Assembly: GCF_000215745.1 (NCBI RefSeq)
Contig: NC_015663.1
Span: 930,001-994,000, forward strand
Direction of reading: 5' to 3'
Length of the DNA stretch: 64,000 nt
DNA from: Klebsiella aerogenes KCTC 2190
GTDB taxonomy: Bacteria > Pseudomonadota > Gammaproteobacteria > Enterobacterales > Enterobacteriaceae
The notes beneath the pieces are model-generated. The model was not told where the DNA came from and ran no database searches. It worked only from the letters and a program-made list of their open reading frames with translations. The position numbers were made by a program, and so were the translations under genes. Of the stretch, positions 44,764 through 55,146 are shown piece after piece. Position 1 is the first letter of the stretch, and the number at the start of each line of letters is the position of its first letter.

Positions 44764-46704
44764 TCAAACCGAGTATCTTTGCGAATATTTTTTCACATTT
44801 GTGTCAAGTGGCTGTGAGGCGGCAAAAAATTCCCCCTGACCGCCGGTCACGCCGCATTGCGACAGCACCTGCCACTCGCTGCGACTGCGTACTCCCGTCG
44901 CAAAAACCTGTACCGGCATCCCTTTACAGGCTTCCACCAGACTTTGAACCAGTAACTGGTTCTCGCTGCGTTTTTCAATATTGCGCGATAGCCCTTGATG
45001 CAGCTTGATCACTTCTACGTCCAGCTGCTTGATCCAACTGGTGCCAACCAGCGTCAACCCGGCCTGAACCACAGCGACGCGAATGCCCAGCGCGTTTATC
45101 AACCGCATAACCGGGTGTAAACGGCCGATATATTGACAAACATCCGCCTCTGCAAGTTCAAAAATAATCCGCCGACGTTGTGATTTTTCGCACTGCATCA
45201 TGGTATCGCGCAGCCAGCGCTGGAAACGCGGGCGAATCAGCGACTCCACGGTCACCTGCAGGGCCAGCGTTTGATCAGGCCAATAACTTAATAACGGCAG
45301 CAAACGCGTAATCTGTAGGCGATCGTACTCTTCGGCTAAGCCAAACTGCTGCACCATTGGCATATACTCGGCGGCAATCACCTCTTCTTTACCGTCATAG
45401 ATGCGGCACATGAGCTCGCGATGATGTACCCGCCCATCGCGCATGACCGCCGGTTTCTGATACAAGCGCGGGCCGCCGCGGCTGAGCATCTGCTCGATAA
45501 GCGTTCGCCAGCGCACGTTACCGCGCCCCTTCTCCGGCAGCGAATCATCGTAAACCGCCCAGCTATTACTCCCCTGCAGCACGGCGTTGCGGGTGGCGGC
45601 TTCGGCGTGTTCCATCACCTGAGAGGTGGACTGGCCGCTGCGGAAGGCGCAGATGCCGATATGCATCGTGTCGTCTTTATCCAGCACCCGCGTTGACGGC
45701 AGCGCATCCATCGCCTTCAGTAACTGCCCGGCGATACTATCGGCCTCTTTAAGAGTGCGATGCGGCAATAAGACGGCGAAATCGCTACGGTGATAGCGCG
45801 CCAGTAGCGAGCCGGGATAACGCATAATAAAAGTAGACAGCAGATTAATTAGCGTGAAGTAATGCTCTTCCGCCGCCGCCCGTCCCCAGTTGTCGCGCAG
45901 CAGATCAAACTCCGGCAGGCGAATCATCATCACGATACCGTGCGCCCCCACTTTTTCCTGATCGTCCAGCAGCGTCGCCAGTTGATTATCAAAGAACAGG
46001 CGGTTGTTAAGGCCGGTTTTGGAATCCTGGGCGGCGTAGGAGCGAATCAGGGTATCCATGCGGCTGCGCTGATCGCTGGCGAACTGCAGCTCCGAGAGCA
46101 GCATATCCAGCGCGCTGCTGGTACTGGCCGGCCATTCATGAACCGAACCGCGCACCTGCGGCCCGCGCTCGCCGCTGAGAATGCGTCGCGCGCGCAGCTC
46201 CAGTAGTTCTTGCCCCGCCAGCTGGCGGCGGATCCAGCGAATCGAAAAGAAGATAATCAGCACCATGAAGCCGATGGCGAAGGAGAGCGGCGCGGTGACG
46301 TGAAGCGAGCGGAAGTAATTTACCATCGGGTCCATGTAGACCAGACGAATCGAAATTCCGGGATGTTTGAGCGAGGGTACCGTCATTTCACGATACTGAT
46401 TGTTACTGCCCAGCGGACGGTAACTATCACCGCGGGTATGGCTGTAAAGCGATTTGCCGTTGAGCAGAAAATCAATATGTTCGACTTCTACCGGCGTGAG
46501 CAGCTCGTCCATTTGCGGTTCGAGCTTCTCAAAAGAGGTGGTCACCAGGCGGCTATCCAGCATCGTCGCCACCGCCTGTACGCGATTCTCAACCTTAATC
46601 TGAATGCCGTTGTAAAAGCTCAGCGACGCGCCGATCAGCGTGACAAAAATCGTCAGGCTGGTGAGCAGCGTAACAAATGCTGAGAATTTCGTCGTTAATC
46701 GCAT
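44764..46704 (-). CDS. csrD: CsrD, regulator of CsrB/CsrC sRNA decay
   Basis: 646 residues, the E. coli length. Two N-terminal membrane helices (about 10-32 and 135-155) flank a periplasmic region. A HAMP-like segment is followed by degenerate GGDEF and EAL domains. The GGDEF signature is replaced by HRSDF (RYHRSDFAVLL) and the EAL motif by ELM (HRELMCRI), exactly the degeneracy of E. coli CsrD. It is therefore not a cyclic-di-GMP enzyme; it targets CsrB/CsrC for RNase E cleavage. Divergent from acuI. Confidence 0.97.
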   Translation of the reverse strand: MRLTTKFSAFVTLLTSLTIFVTLIGASLSFYNGIQIKVENRVQAVATMLDSRLVTTSFEKLEPQMDELLTPVEVEHIDFLLNGKSLYSHTRGDSYRPLGSNNQYREMTVPSLKHPGISIRLVYMDPMVNYFRSLHVTAPLSFAIGFMVLIIFFSIRWIRRQLAGQELLELRARRILSGERGPQVRGSVHEWPASTSSALDMLLSELQFASDQRSRMDTLIRSYAAQDSKTGLNNRLFFDNQLATLLDDQEKVGAHGIVMMIRLPEFDLLRDNWGRAAAEEHYFTLINLLSTFIMRYPGSLLARYHRSDFAVLLPHRTLKEADSIAGQLLKAMDALPSTRVLDKDDTMHIGICAFRSGQSTSQVMEHAEAATRNAVLQGSNSWAVYDDSLPEKGRGNVRWRTLIEQMLSRGGPRLYQKPAVMRDGRVHHRELMCRIYDGKEEVIAAEYMPMVQQFGLAEEYDRLQITRLLPLLSYWPDQTLALQVTVESLIRPRFQRWLRDTMMQCEKSQRRRIIFELAEADVCQYIGRLHPVMRLINALGIRVAVVQAGLTLVGTSWIKQLDVEVIKLHQGLSRNIEKRSENQLLVQSLVEACKGMPVQVFATGVRSRSEWQVLSQCGVTGGQGEFFAASQPLDTNVKKYSQRYSV

Positions 46705-46918
46705 CCCTGTGTTAACTCCGCGTGTGAATAACTACCCGATGGGCATTCGGGCCCCTTTTGAGACTTTTTCTTAAGTAAGTACTAACTTTCTGAAGCGACG
46801 CATACTACCAAAGCTGGCGTATCTGGCAATTTATTGCGTTACATCCACGTAATAATGCCGTTAGCGAGTATAGTCTGCAGAATAATTTTTCCAATCTTCA
46901 AACCGCGAGGAACCACAT

Positions 46919-47893
46919 ATGCAGGCATTAATTTTAGAACAGCAGGATGGCAAAACCCTTTCCTCGGTGCAAAACATCGATGCCAACCTGTTGCCGCCAG
47001 GCGATGTGACTGTCGATATTCACTGGTCGAGCCTCAATTATAAAGATGCGTTGGCCATTACCGGCAAAGGAAAAATTATCCGCAACTTTCCGATGATTCC
47101 TGGTATCGATTTTGCCGGTACCGTCCACGCCAGCGAAGATCCGCGTTTTCACGTTGGCCAGCAGGTATTACTCACCGGTTGGGGCGTGGGAGAAAATCAC
47201 TGGGGCGGCCTGGCCGAGCGCGCCCGCGTCAAAGGCGAATGGCTGGTGGCCATGCCTGAAGGTCTCGACGGACGCAAAGCGATGGCGATCGGTACCGCAG
47301 GTTTTACCGCCATGCTATGCGTGATGGCGCTGGAAGACGCCGGCGTGCGTCCGCAGGATGGCGAGATCGTCGTAACAGGCGCCAGCGGCGGCGTCGGCAG
47401 CACGGCAGTCGCTCTGCTGCATCATCTGGGTTATCAGGTGGCGGCGGTTTCCGGGCGCGAAAGTACCCATGACTATCTGAAAAGCCTCGGCGCGCAGCGT
47501 ATTTTGGGCCGCGACGAGTTCGCTGAGAGCCGTCCGCTGGAAAAACAAATCTGGGCGGGTGCTATCGATACCGTCGGCGATAAAGTGCTGGCTAAAGTAC
47601 TGGCACAAATGAACTACGGCGGCTGCGTCGCGGCCTGCGGCTTGGCGGGCGGTTTCGCGCTGCCGACCACCGTGATGCCGTTTATCCTGCGCAACGTACG
47701 CCTGCAGGGCGTCGATTCGGTAATGACCCCGCCCGCGCGCCGCGCAGAAGCCTGGTGCCGGCTGGTGCGCGATCTGCCGGAGTCTTTTTACGCGCAAAGC
47801 GCGACCGAAATAACCCTGGCCGATGCCCCGACCTTCGCCGATAAAATCATGAACAACCAGATCCAGGGACGTACGCTGGTCAAAATCGGCTAA
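46919..47893 (+). CDS. acuI: Acrylyl-CoA reductase AcuI (YhdH)
   Basis: 324 residues. NADPH-dependent acryloyl-CoA reductase of the zinc-free medium-chain dehydrogenase family. It has the N-terminal catalytic-domain segment SSLNYKDALAITGKGKIIRNFPMIPGIDFAGTV and the nucleotide-binding GASGGVGSTAVALL with GRESTHDYLKSLGA. No structural zinc cysteines are seen. GAGGAACCACAT precedes the ATG. E. coli uses it to detoxify reactive acryloyl-CoA. It is a single gene upstream of msrPQ. Confidence 0.95.
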   Translation: MQALILEQQDGKTLSSVQNIDANLLPPGDVTVDIHWSSLNYKDALAITGKGKIIRNFPMIPGIDFAGTVHASEDPRFHVGQQVLLTGWGVGENHWGGLAERARVKGEWLVAMPEGLDGRKAMAIGTAGFTAMLCVMALEDAGVRPQDGEIVVTGASGGVGSTAVALLHHLGYQVAAVSGRESTHDYLKSLGAQRILGRDEFAESRPLEKQIWAGAIDTVGDKVLAKVLAQMNYGGCVAACGLAGGFALPTTVMPFILRNVRLQGVDSVMTPPARRAEAWCRLVRDLPESFYAQSATEITLADAPTFADKIMNNQIQGRTLVKIG

Positions 47894-47970
47894 TCTGCAA
47901 TTTTTCGTGACATATTCGCGATCGCGCTGCGCCTCCGTCATGCTTAGGAAAAAGTATGACGGAGGACGCC

Positions 47971-48972
47971 ATGAAAACCAGAAAACTGACGGAAGCCGAC
48001 GTAACGGCGGAATCGGTATTTAACCTACAGCGCCGCCAGGTGCTGAAAATGCTCGGTATCGGCGCGACGGCGATGTCGCTCTCAACGAAGGCCCATGCCG
48101 ACCTGCTCGATTGGTTTAAAGGCCACGATCGCCCGCCGGCGCCTGCCGGAAAGGCGCTGACCTTTGATAAACCCGCAGCATGGCAAAGTAAGCTCGCCCT
48201 CACCCCGGAAGATAAAGTCGCCGGCTACAACAACTTTTATGAATTCGGCCTCGATAAAGCCGATCCGGCCGCTAACGCAGGCAGCCTGCGCACTGACCCC
48301 TGGACGCTTACCATCGGCGGCGAAGTCGCCAAACCCCTGACGCTCGATCACGACGACCTGACCCGTCGTTTCCCGCTGGAAGAGCGTATTTATCGGATGC
48401 GCTGCGTGGAGGCCTGGTCGATGGTCGTGCCGTGGGTCGGCTTCCCGCTGCATAAACTACTCGCGCTGGTGGAGCCCACCAGCAACGCCCGCTACGTCGC
48501 TTTCAAAACGCTGTATGCGCCAGAACAAATGCCTGGACAAAAAGATCGCTTCATCGGCGGCGGCCTGGCCTATCCCTATGTTGAAGGGTTGCGCCTTGAT
48601 GAAGCGATGCACCCGCTCACGCTGATGAGCGTTGGCGTCTACGGGAAAGCGTTGCCGCCGCAAAACGGCGCCCCCATCCGCCTGACCGTGCCGTGGAAGT
48701 ACGGCTTTAAAGGGATTAAATCTATCGTGAGCATCGAATTAACCCGCGAGCGGCCGCCGACCACCTGGAATCTGGCGGCGCCGGATGAATACGGTTTCTA
48801 TGCCAATGTGAACCCGCACGTCGATCATCCGCGCTGGTCGCAGGCCAGCGAGCGGTTTATCGGCGCCGGCGGCGTACTCGACGTAAAACGCCAGCCAACG
48901 TTGCTGTTTAATGGCTATGCCGAGGAAGTCGCCTCGCTGTATCGCGGGCTTAACTTACGGGAGAATTTCTAG
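47971..48972 (+). CDS. msrP: Periplasmic methionine sulfoxide reductase catalytic subunit MsrP (YedY)
   Basis: 333 residues. Molybdopterin enzyme that repairs periplasmic methionine sulfoxide. A twin-arginine signal ([22 protein letters not shown] at 21-22) ends near AHA-DLL (residue 43). The molybdenum-ligand cysteine is in [13 protein letters not shown]. The start at 47971 has GGAGG 5 nt upstream; an ATG at 47956 is in frame but overlaps no better site. It overlaps msrQ by one base. In E. coli K-12 msrPQ lies elsewhere, with a two-component system. Confidence 0.95.
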   Translation: MKTRKLTEADVTAESVFNLQRRQVLKMLGIGATAMSLSTKAHADLLDWFKGHDRPPAPAGKALTFDKPAAWQSKLALTPEDKVAGYNNFYEFGLDKADPAANAGSLRTDPWTLTIGGEVAKPLTLDHDDLTRRFPLEERIYRMRCVEAWSMVVPWVGFPLHKLLALVEPTSNARYVAFKTLYAPEQMPGQKDRFIGGGLAYPYVEGLRLDEAMHPLTLMSVGVYGKALPPQNGAPIRLTVPWKYGFKGIKSIVSIELTRERPPTTWNLAAPDEYGFYANVNPHVDHPRWSQASERFIGAGGVLDVKRQPTLLFNGYAEEVASLYRGLNLRENF

Positions 48973-49571
48973 TGCGTCTGAGCGTTAAACAGATAGGTTG
49001 GCTGAAAGTTGCGCTGCATTTAGCCGGTTTTTTACCGCTTGTCTGGCTGTTCTGGGCCGGACATCAGGGCTATTTCAGCGCCGATCCGGCAAAGGATATC
49101 CAGCATTTTACCGGACGGATGGCGCTGAAGTTTTTGCTCGCCACCTTGCTTATTACGTCGCTGGCGCGCTACGCTAAACAGCCATTATTGATACGCACCC
49201 GCCGGTTATTAGGGTTATGGTGCTTTGCCTGGGCCACGTTGCACCTCACCAGCTATACGCTGCTGGAGCTCGGCATTAACAATCTGGCGCTACTCGGTTC
49301 CGAGATAATCAACCGTCCGTATCTCACGCTTGGTTTAATCAGTTGGTTGGTTTTACTGGCGCTGGCGGCGACGTCAACCCAGTACATGCAACGAAAATTA
49401 GGCCGTCGTTGGCAAACATTGCACAACTTCGTCTATCTGGTGGCGATCCTCGCCCCTATACATTATCTGTGGTCGGTGAAGATTATATCGCCGCAGCCGC
49501 TGATTTATGCCGGGCTGGCAACGGTACTTTTAGCCAGCCGCTACAAGAAGTTTCGCCAGTGGTGGCGCTAA
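48972..49571 (+). CDS. msrQ: Heme-binding membrane subunit MsrQ (YedZ)
   Basis: 199 residues from a GTG that overlaps the msrP stop (TAGTG). Six membrane helices of the ferric-reductase-like family, with histidines in the helices ([33 protein letters not shown]) that ligate heme. It passes electrons from the respiratory chain to MsrP. Twelve residues shorter at the C terminus than E. coli MsrQ. Confidence 0.94.
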   Translation: MRLSVKQIGWLKVALHLAGFLPLVWLFWAGHQGYFSADPAKDIQHFTGRMALKFLLATLLITSLARYAKQPLLIRTRRLLGLWCFAWATLHLTSYTLLELGINNLALLGSEIINRPYLTLGLISWLVLLALAATSTQYMQRKLGRRWQTLHNFVYLVAILAPIHYLWSVKIISPQPLIYAGLATVLLASRYKKFRQWWR

Positions 49572-49604
49572 TCTCCGGATATGTGCAGTTCCCCGCATAA
49601 CGTT

Positions 49605-49640
49605 TATCAACCGCGACTCTTTTTACGATAGCGGTTGATA
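49605..49640. other. 10-bp inverted repeat after msrQ
   Basis: Perfect arms TATCAACCGC (49605-49614) / GCGGTTGATA (49631-49640) around a 16-nt loop containing TTTTT. It lies 33 bp past msrQ and 50 bp before the aroQ -10. With no terminal T tract it may be a factor-assisted end for msrPQ or a binding site. Confidence 0.45.
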
Positions 49641-49689
49641 ATCTTCCCTGATAAGACCAGTATTTAGCTGCCAATTGCTACGAAATCGT

Positions 49690-49804
49690 TATAATGTGCG
49701 ACTTTGGTTTTCCTGAAGGGGTTTTCGAACCCTGAAAAGGTGACAAGCGCGTATCGAAGGTATATTTTGTCTTTTACCCGAGGTTAGCAGGAGATAGCTG
49801 CACA
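49690..49804 (+). promoter_or_regulatory. aroQ-accBC promoter and structured leader
   Basis: A perfect -10 TATAAT lies at 49690-49695 within sequence closely resembling the E. coli accBC promoter; the -35 is poor. The leader that follows contains a GGGTT-TTCG-AACCC hairpin (49718-49733 region) with a UUCG loop. It is framed by TTTTC (about 49707-49711) and GAAAA (about 49733-49737). Leader-based or BCCP-dependent autoregulation is known for E. coli accBC; whether this hairpin takes part is inference. Confidence 0.55.
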
Positions 49805-50257
49805 ATGGCTGACAAGTTTCGCATTTTGCTTTTGAACGGACCAAACCTTAATATGCTCGGCAGCCGTGAACCCGAGAAGTATGGTTCGCTAACACTGGCA
49901 GAAATTGTTAACCGTTTAACCGCAGAAGCGGAAGCGCTAAACGTGACGCTCGACCACCTGCAATCCAATGCGGAGTTCGCGCTCATCGACCGAATTCATC
50001 AGGCTAAAGACTCTGTGGACTATATCCTGATCAATCCGGCCGCGTTTACGCATACCAGCGTGGCCATCCGCGACGCGCTGCTTGCCGTGAGTATCCCGTT
50101 TATCGAGATCCACCTGAGCAACGTGCATGCGCGCGAGCCGTTCCGTCACCACTCGTATCTGTCTGATGTCGCCTCGGGCGTGATCTGCGGATTAGGTGCG
50201 GACGGCTATTCATACGCTTTACAGACGGCGGTAAAACGCCTGTCACAAACACACTAA
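49805..50257 (+). CDS. aroQ: Type II 3-dehydroquinate dehydratase AroQ
   Basis: 150 residues. Catalyses the third shikimate-pathway step, 3-dehydroquinate to 3-dehydroshikimate, as a dodecamer. It has [22 protein letters not shown] with the catalytic Tyr and flexible-lid Arg, the [16 protein letters not shown] motif, and the catalytic His region [18 protein letters not shown]. It lies 22 bp upstream of accB and shares its promoter. E. coli K-12 uses only the unrelated type I enzyme AroD, so this gene marks a Klebsiella-like arrangement. Confidence 0.96.
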   Translation: MADKFRILLLNGPNLNMLGSREPEKYGSLTLAEIVNRLTAEAEALNVTLDHLQSNAEFALIDRIHQAKDSVDYILINPAAFTHTSVAIRDALLAVSIPFIEIHLSNVHAREPFRHHSYLSDVASGVICGLGADGYSYALQTAVKRLSQTH

Positions 50258-50279
50258 ACAAAGAGTACGGAACCCACTC

Positions 50280-50741
50280 ATGGATATTCGTAAGATTAAA
50301 AAACTGATCGAGCTGGTTGAAGAATCAGGCATCTCCGAACTGGAAATTTCTGAAGGCGAAGAGTCTGTACGCATCAGCCGTGCAGCGCCGGCTGCTAGCT
50401 ATCCGGTAATGCAGCAAGCCTATGCTGCGCCAATCGCCCAGCCTCAGGCGCCAGCCGCCGCAGCGCCGGCAGCAGCACCTGCCGCTGAAGCGAAAGCGGA
50501 AATCAGTGGTCACATCGTACGTTCCCCGATGGTCGGTACTTTCTACCGCACCCCGAGCCCGGACGCGAAAGCCTTTGTGGAAGTCGGTCAGAAAGTTAAC
50601 GTGGGCGACACCCTGTGCATCGTAGAAGCGATGAAAATGATGAACCAGATCGAAGCCGACAAAGCCGGCGTGGTTAAAGCCATTCTGATCGAAAGCGGCC
50701 AACCTGTAGAATTCGACGAGCCGCTGGTTGTCATCGAGTAA
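50280..50741 (+). CDS. accB: Biotin carboxyl carrier protein of acetyl-CoA carboxylase (BCCP)
   Basis: 153 residues. N-terminal dimerisation region (1-35), an Ala/Pro-rich linker (about 36-75), then the biotinyl domain with biotin attached to K119 in [13 protein letters not shown] and the thumb loop [14 protein letters not shown]. It carries CO2 from AccC to AccAD for fatty-acid synthesis. The linker is three residues shorter than in E. coli. It is separated from accC by 10 nt. Confidence 0.98.
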   Translation: MDIRKIKKLIELVEESGISELEISEGEESVRISRAAPAASYPVMQQAYAAPIAQPQAPAAAAPAAAPAAEAKAEISGHIVRSPMVGTFYRTPSPDAKAFVEVGQKVNVGDTLCIVEAMKMMNQIEADKAGVVKAILIESGQPVEFDEPLVVIE

Positions 50742-50751
50742 CGAGGCGAAC

Positions 50752-52101
50752 ATGCTGGATAAAATTGTCATCGCTAACCGTGGCGAGATCGCACTGCGCA
50801 TCCTGCGTGCCTGTAAAGAACTGGGCATCAAGACCGTTGCTGTGCACTCCACCGCGGATCGCGATTTAAAACACGTATTATTAGCGGATGAGACGGTCTG
50901 CATCGGCCCGGCTCCGTCCGTAAAAAGCTATCTGAACATCCCGGCTATCATCAGCGCGGCGGAAATCACCGGCGCGGTAGCGATTCACCCGGGTTACGGT
51001 TTCCTTTCCGAGAACGCTAACTTTGCCGAGCAGGTTGAGCGCTCCGGTTTCATCTTCATCGGCCCGAAAGCCGACACTATCCGCCTGATGGGCGACAAAG
51101 TGTCCGCCATCACCGCAATGAAGAAAGCTGGCGTTCCGACCGTTCCAGGTTCTGATGGCCCGCTGGGCGACGACATGGACGCTAACCGCGCGCATGCCAA
51201 ACGCATCGGCTACCCGGTTATCATCAAAGCCTCCGGCGGCGGCGGCGGTCGCGGCATGCGCGTCGTGCGCAGCGACGCTGAACTGGCGCAATCCATCTCC
51301 ATGACCAAAGCGGAAGCGAAAGCGGCTTTCAACAACGACATGGTCTATATGGAGAAGTACCTGGAAAATCCTCGTCACATCGAGATTCAGGTGCTGGCGG
51401 ACGGCCAGGGCAACGCTATCTATCTGGCGGAACGCGACTGCTCCATGCAGCGTCGTCACCAGAAAGTCGTCGAAGAAGCGCCGGCGCCGGGCATTACCCC
51501 GGAACTGCGTCGCTACATCGGCGAACGTTGCGCGAAAGCCTGTGTGGATATCGGCTATCGCGGAGCGGGTACCTTTGAGTTCCTGTTTGAAAACGGCGAG
51601 TTCTACTTCATTGAGATGAACACCCGTATTCAGGTAGAACACCCGGTTACCGAAATGATCACCGGCGTTGACCTGATCAAAGAACAGCTGCGCATCGCGG
51701 CGGGTCAGCCGCTGTCTATCAAGCAAGAAGAAGTGCAGGTTCGCGGCCATGCGGTGGAATGCCGTATCAACGCCGAAGACCCGAATACCTTCCTGCCGAG
51801 CCCGGGTAAAATTACCCGCTTCCACGCGCCGGGCGGTTTTGGCGTGCGCTGGGAGTCTCATATCTACGCCGGTTACACCGTACCGCCGTACTATGACTCA
51901 ATGATCGGTAAACTGATCTGCTACGGCGAAAGCCGTGATGTGGCGATTGCCCGCATGAAGAACGCGCTGCAGGAATTGATCATCGATGGCATCAAAACCA
52001 ACGTTGAGCTGCAGATGCGCATTATGAGCGACGAGAACTTCCAGCATGGTGGCACCAATATCCACTATCTGGAGAAAAAACTCGGACTGCAGGAAAAATA
52101 A
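50752..52101 (+). CDS. accC: Biotin carboxylase subunit of acetyl-CoA carboxylase
   Basis: 449 residues from [20 protein letters not shown], the E. coli length; the open frame extends 8 codons into accB but ACGAGG sits before this ATG. ATP-grasp enzyme: [16 protein letters not shown], the glycine loop [12 protein letters not shown], the catalytic region [14 protein letters not shown] with its Glu and Arg. Cotranscribed with accB and ended by a strong terminator. Confidence 0.98.
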   Translation: MLDKIVIANRGEIALRILRACKELGIKTVAVHSTADRDLKHVLLADETVCIGPAPSVKSYLNIPAIISAAEITGAVAIHPGYGFLSENANFAEQVERSGFIFIGPKADTIRLMGDKVSAITAMKKAGVPTVPGSDGPLGDDMDANRAHAKRIGYPVIIKASGGGGGRGMRVVRSDAELAQSISMTKAEAKAAFNNDMVYMEKYLENPRHIEIQVLADGQGNAIYLAERDCSMQRRHQKVVEEAPAPGITPELRRYIGERCAKACVDIGYRGAGTFEFLFENGEFYFIEMNTRIQVEHPVTEMITGVDLIKEQLRIAAGQPLSIKQEEVQVRGHAVECRINAEDPNTFLPSPGKITRFHAPGGFGVRWESHIYAGYTVPPYYDSMIGKLICYGESRDVAIARMKNALQELIIDGIKTNVELQMRIMSDENFQHGGTNIHYLEKKLGLQEK

Positions 52102-52116
52102 TCCTGTACTCGCTGC

Positions 52117-52144
52117 AAAAGGCCGGATAATCCGGCCTTTTTTC
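52117..52144 (+). terminator. accBC terminator
   Basis: Perfect 10-bp stem AAAGGCCGGA (52118-52127) / TCCGGCCTTT (52131-52140) with loop TAA, followed by further T's to 52143. Confidence 0.92.
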
Positions 52145-52211
52145 TTTTTCTCTCCCCTCGACTTTTCCATGCGGTACAATCCCCGCTTTCTTCATCCTCA
52201 AGGGACAAAAA

Positions 52212-52454
52212 ATGGACAAAAGATTTGTTCAGGCCCATAAAGAAGCGCGCTGGGCGCTGTGGCTGACCCTTCTCTATCTTGCCGCGTGGCTGGCTGCGGC
52301 CTATCTGCCTGGCGTCGGTATCGGCTTTACCGGCCTGCCGCACTGGTTCGAACTGGCCTGCCTGCTGGTGCCGCTGCTGTTCGTCCTGCTGTGCTGGGCG
52401 ATGGTGCGCTTTATCTTCCGCGATATCTCTCTGGAGGATAACGATGCAGCTTGA
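52212..52454 (+). CDS. yhdT: YhdT family small membrane protein
   Basis: 80 residues with two membrane helices (about 17-37 and 47-68), matching E. coli YhdT (MDKRFVQAHKEARWALWLTLLYL ... [14 protein letters not shown]). The partner role in pantothenate or other sodium symport (SSS-associated small subunit) is inferred from its overlap with panF by 11 nt. AAGGGAC lies upstream of the ATG. Confidence 0.93.
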   Translation: MDKRFVQAHKEARWALWLTLLYLAAWLAAAYLPGVGIGFTGLPHWFELACLLVPLLFVLLCWAMVRFIFRDISLEDNDAA

Positions 52455-53895
52455 GATTATCGTGGTGCTGATCGCTTATCTGTTTGTCGTTTTCGGGCTG
52501 TCTCTTTACGCGATGCGTAAACGCAGTACCGGGAACTTTCTGAGCGAGTATTTCCTCGGCAGCCGATCGATGGGCGGCTTTGTATTAGCCATGACCCTCA
52601 CCGCCACCTATATTAGCGCCAGCTCGTTTATCGGCGGCCCTGGCGCCGCCTACAAATATGGGCTGGGCTGGGTACTGCTGGCGATGATCCAGGTACCGAC
52701 GATCTGGCTCTCTCTCGGGATCCTCGGCAAGAAGTTCGCGATCCTGGCGCGCCGCTACAATGCCATTACCCTTAACGATATGCTGCAGGCGCGCTACCAA
52801 AGCCGCGCGGTGGTATGGATTGCCAGCGTCAGCTTGCTGGTGGCCTTTGTTGGGGCCATCGCGGTGCAGTTTATCGGCGGCGCGCGCCTGCTGGAAACCG
52901 CCGCCGGGATCAAGTACGAAACCGGACTATTGATATTTGGTATCACAATTGCGCTCTACACCGCTTTTGGCGGTTTCCGCGCCAGCGTACTCAACGATAC
53001 CATGCAAGGGATGGTGATGTTGATCGGAACGATCGTCCTGCTGGTTGGTGTAGTGCATGCCGCCGGAGGCCTGCATCAGGCGGTAGAAACACTCCAGCAA
53101 ATCGACCCGCAGCTGGTGTCGCCCCACGGCGCCGATGATATCCTCACGCCAACCTTTATGACCTCGTTCTGGGTGCTGGTCTGTTTCGGCGTCATCGGCT
53201 TGCCGCATACCGCCGTACGCTGTATCTCCTATAAAGACAGCAAGGCCGTACACCGCGGGATCGTTATTGGCACCATCGTCGTGGCGATTCTGATGTTCGG
53301 TATGCATCTCGCCGGCGCTCTTGGCCGCGCCGTCCTGCCGGGCCTCACTGTGCCCGATCAGGTGATCCCGACGTTGATGGTTCAAGTGCTGCCGCCGTGG
53401 GCCGCAGGGCTGTTTTTAGCGGCGCCGATGGCCGCGATTATGTCTAACGTTAACGCCCATTTACTGCAGGCATCGGCTACGATCATTAAAGATCTGTGGC
53501 TCAGCGCTCAGCCGACGAAAAAGCGTAACGAGCAGAAGCTGAAGCGGATCTCAACGATCGCCACCTTAGTGCTCGGCATACTTATGATGCTGGCCGCCTG
53601 GCGGCCGCCGGAAATGATTATCTGGCTTAATCTGCTGGCCTTTGGCGGCCTGGAAGCCGTGTTCTTATGGCCGCTGGTATTGGGCCTTTACTGGGAGCGG
53701 GCAAACGCTGCCGGCGCGCTCAGCGCGATGTTAGTGGGCGGCATACTGTATGCCGTGCTCGCGACGTTTAACATTCAGTACCTGGGCTTCCACCCTATCG
53801 TGCCCTCGCTGCTGCTAAGTTTGTTGGCTTTTGTCGTCGGGAACCGCTTCGGTCAACCCGTACCACCAGCCCCTATTATGACTACTGATAAATAA
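52444..53895 (+). CDS. panF: Sodium/pantothenate symporter PanF
   Basis: 483 residues from [23 protein letters not shown]-family transporter with about 13 membrane helices that imports pantothenate with Na+. Family segments: [32 protein letters not shown] and [24 protein letters not shown]. The ATG lies inside yhdT (11-nt overlap, GGAGG within the yhdT end), so the two are translationally coupled. The open frame continues upstream, but without transporter similarity. Confidence 0.97.
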   Translation: MQLEIIVVLIAYLFVVFGLSLYAMRKRSTGNFLSEYFLGSRSMGGFVLAMTLTATYISASSFIGGPGAAYKYGLGWVLLAMIQVPTIWLSLGILGKKFAILARRYNAITLNDMLQARYQSRAVVWIASVSLLVAFVGAIAVQFIGGARLLETAAGIKYETGLLIFGITIALYTAFGGFRASVLNDTMQGMVMLIGTIVLLVGVVHAAGGLHQAVETLQQIDPQLVSPHGADDILTPTFMTSFWVLVCFGVIGLPHTAVRCISYKDSKAVHRGIVIGTIVVAILMFGMHLAGALGRAVLPGLTVPDQVIPTLMVQVLPPWAAGLFLAAPMAAIMSNVNAHLLQASATIIKDLWLSAQPTKKRNEQKLKRISTIATLVLGILMMLAAWRPPEMIIWLNLLAFGGLEAVFLWPLVLGLYWERANAAGALSAMLVGGILYAVLATFNIQYLGFHPIVPSLLLSLLAFVVGNRFGQPVPPAPIMTTDK

Positions 53896-53906
53896 AGAGT
53901 TTTGCC

Positions 53907-54788
53907 ATGCCTTGGATCCAACTAAAACTGAATACGACCGGCGCTCACGCGGAAGAACTGAGCGACGCGCTGATGGAGGCCGGCGCGGTCTCGATTACCT
54001 TCCAGGACACCCACGACACGCCGGTGTTCGAACCGCTGCCGGGTGAAACCCGTTTGTGGGGCGATACCGACGTTATCGGTCTGTTCGACGCAGAAAGCGA
54101 CATGAACGAAGCGGTTGCTATCCTTGAGCAGCATCCGCTGCTCGGCGCCGGCTTCGCGCATAAAATTGAACAACTGGAAGATAAAGACTGGGAACGCGAG
54201 TGGATGGATAACTTCCACCCGATGCGTTTCGGCGAACGCCTGTGGATTTGCCCGAGCTGGCGCGATGTTCCTGATGAGAATGCAGTCAATGTGATGCTTG
54301 ATCCAGGACTGGCCTTTGGTACCGGCACTCACCCAACGACCGCGATGTGTCTGCAATGGCTCGACGGCCTTGACCTGCAGGGCAAAACGGTTATCGATTT
54401 TGGCTGCGGTTCCGGCATCCTGGCGATCGCCGCGCTGAAGCTGGGCGCCGCCAAAGCTATCGGTATTGATATCGATCCGCAGGCCATTCAGGCCAGTCGT
54501 GATAACGCCCAGCGTAACGGCGTCTCCGAACGCCTTGAACTGTATTTGCCGCAGGATCAGCCAGAAGCCATGAAAGCCGATGTGGTGGTCGCAAACATCC
54601 TGGCAGGCCCGTTGCGTGAGCTGGCCCCTTTAATCAGCGTCCTGCCGGTTACAGGCGGCCTGCTGGGCCTTTCCGGAATCCTGGCAAGCCAGGCGGAAAG
54701 CGTCTGCGAAGCCTACGCCCCGCTCTTCACCCTCGACCCGGTGGTGGAGAAAGAGGAGTGGTGCCGAATTACCGGACAGAAAAACTAA
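53907..54788 (+). CDS. prmA: Ribosomal protein L11 methyltransferase PrmA
   Basis: 293 residues, the E. coli length. Trimethylates L11. N-terminal substrate domain (about 1-60) and a SAM-binding Rossmann domain with [34 protein letters not shown] and [11 protein letters not shown]. It follows panF by 11 bp, the usual order. Confidence 0.97.
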   Translation: MPWIQLKLNTTGAHAEELSDALMEAGAVSITFQDTHDTPVFEPLPGETRLWGDTDVIGLFDAESDMNEAVAILEQHPLLGAGFAHKIEQLEDKDWEREWMDNFHPMRFGERLWICPSWRDVPDENAVNVMLDPGLAFGTGTHPTTAMCLQWLDGLDLQGKTVIDFGCGSGILAIAALKLGAAKAIGIDIDPQAIQASRDNAQRNGVSERLELYLPQDQPEAMKADVVVANILAGPLRELAPLISVLPVTGGLLGLSGILASQAESVCEAYAPLFTLDPVVEKEEWCRITGQKN

Positions 54789-54795
54789 GTAAGAC

Positions 54796-54819
54796 TGCGG
54801 CCTACGGGCCGCATTTTTG
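54796..54819 (+). terminator. prmA terminator
   Basis: Stem TGCGGCC (54796-54802) / GGCCGCA (54807-54813), loop TACG, then TTTTTGTTT. It is 8 bp past prmA. Confidence 0.9.
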
Positions 54820-55146
54820 TTTCCAGTAACCGCCGAATATTGCCAGGAAATGAGAGCCGGATCGCATTACGATGCCCTTTTTTGGCTACAAAAACAGCGT
54901 TTTATCCCGTCTCGTATCGCTTTCATCTCAGAAAAATCGAGAAGTTTTGTGATTTTATAATTGGACACAAATTATCCCGTTGGTAATAACATAATGATTA
55001 ATATGATAATTTATTCATGGCTATTACGTTACTCCTGGATTCATTGATCTGTAACAGAGGATTGGTCAAAGTTTGGCCTTTCATCTCGCGCAAAAAATGC
55101 GTAATATACGCCGCCTTGCAGTCACAGTATGGTCATTTCTTAACTC
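54820..55146 (+). promoter_or_regulatory. fis: dusB-fis promoter region
   Basis: About 330 bp with an AT-rich upstream part, as in the Fis/IHF-binding region of E. coli. The core promoter reads TTTCAT (-35, 55079-55084), a 17-bp spacer and TAATAT (-10, 55102-55107), followed by a GC-rich discriminator ACGCCGCC. It is virtually identical to the E. coli fis promoter, whose discriminator mediates stringent control by ppGpp/DksA and growth-phase bursts. A 64-codon frame at 55017-55211 is not a gene. Confidence 0.85.
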
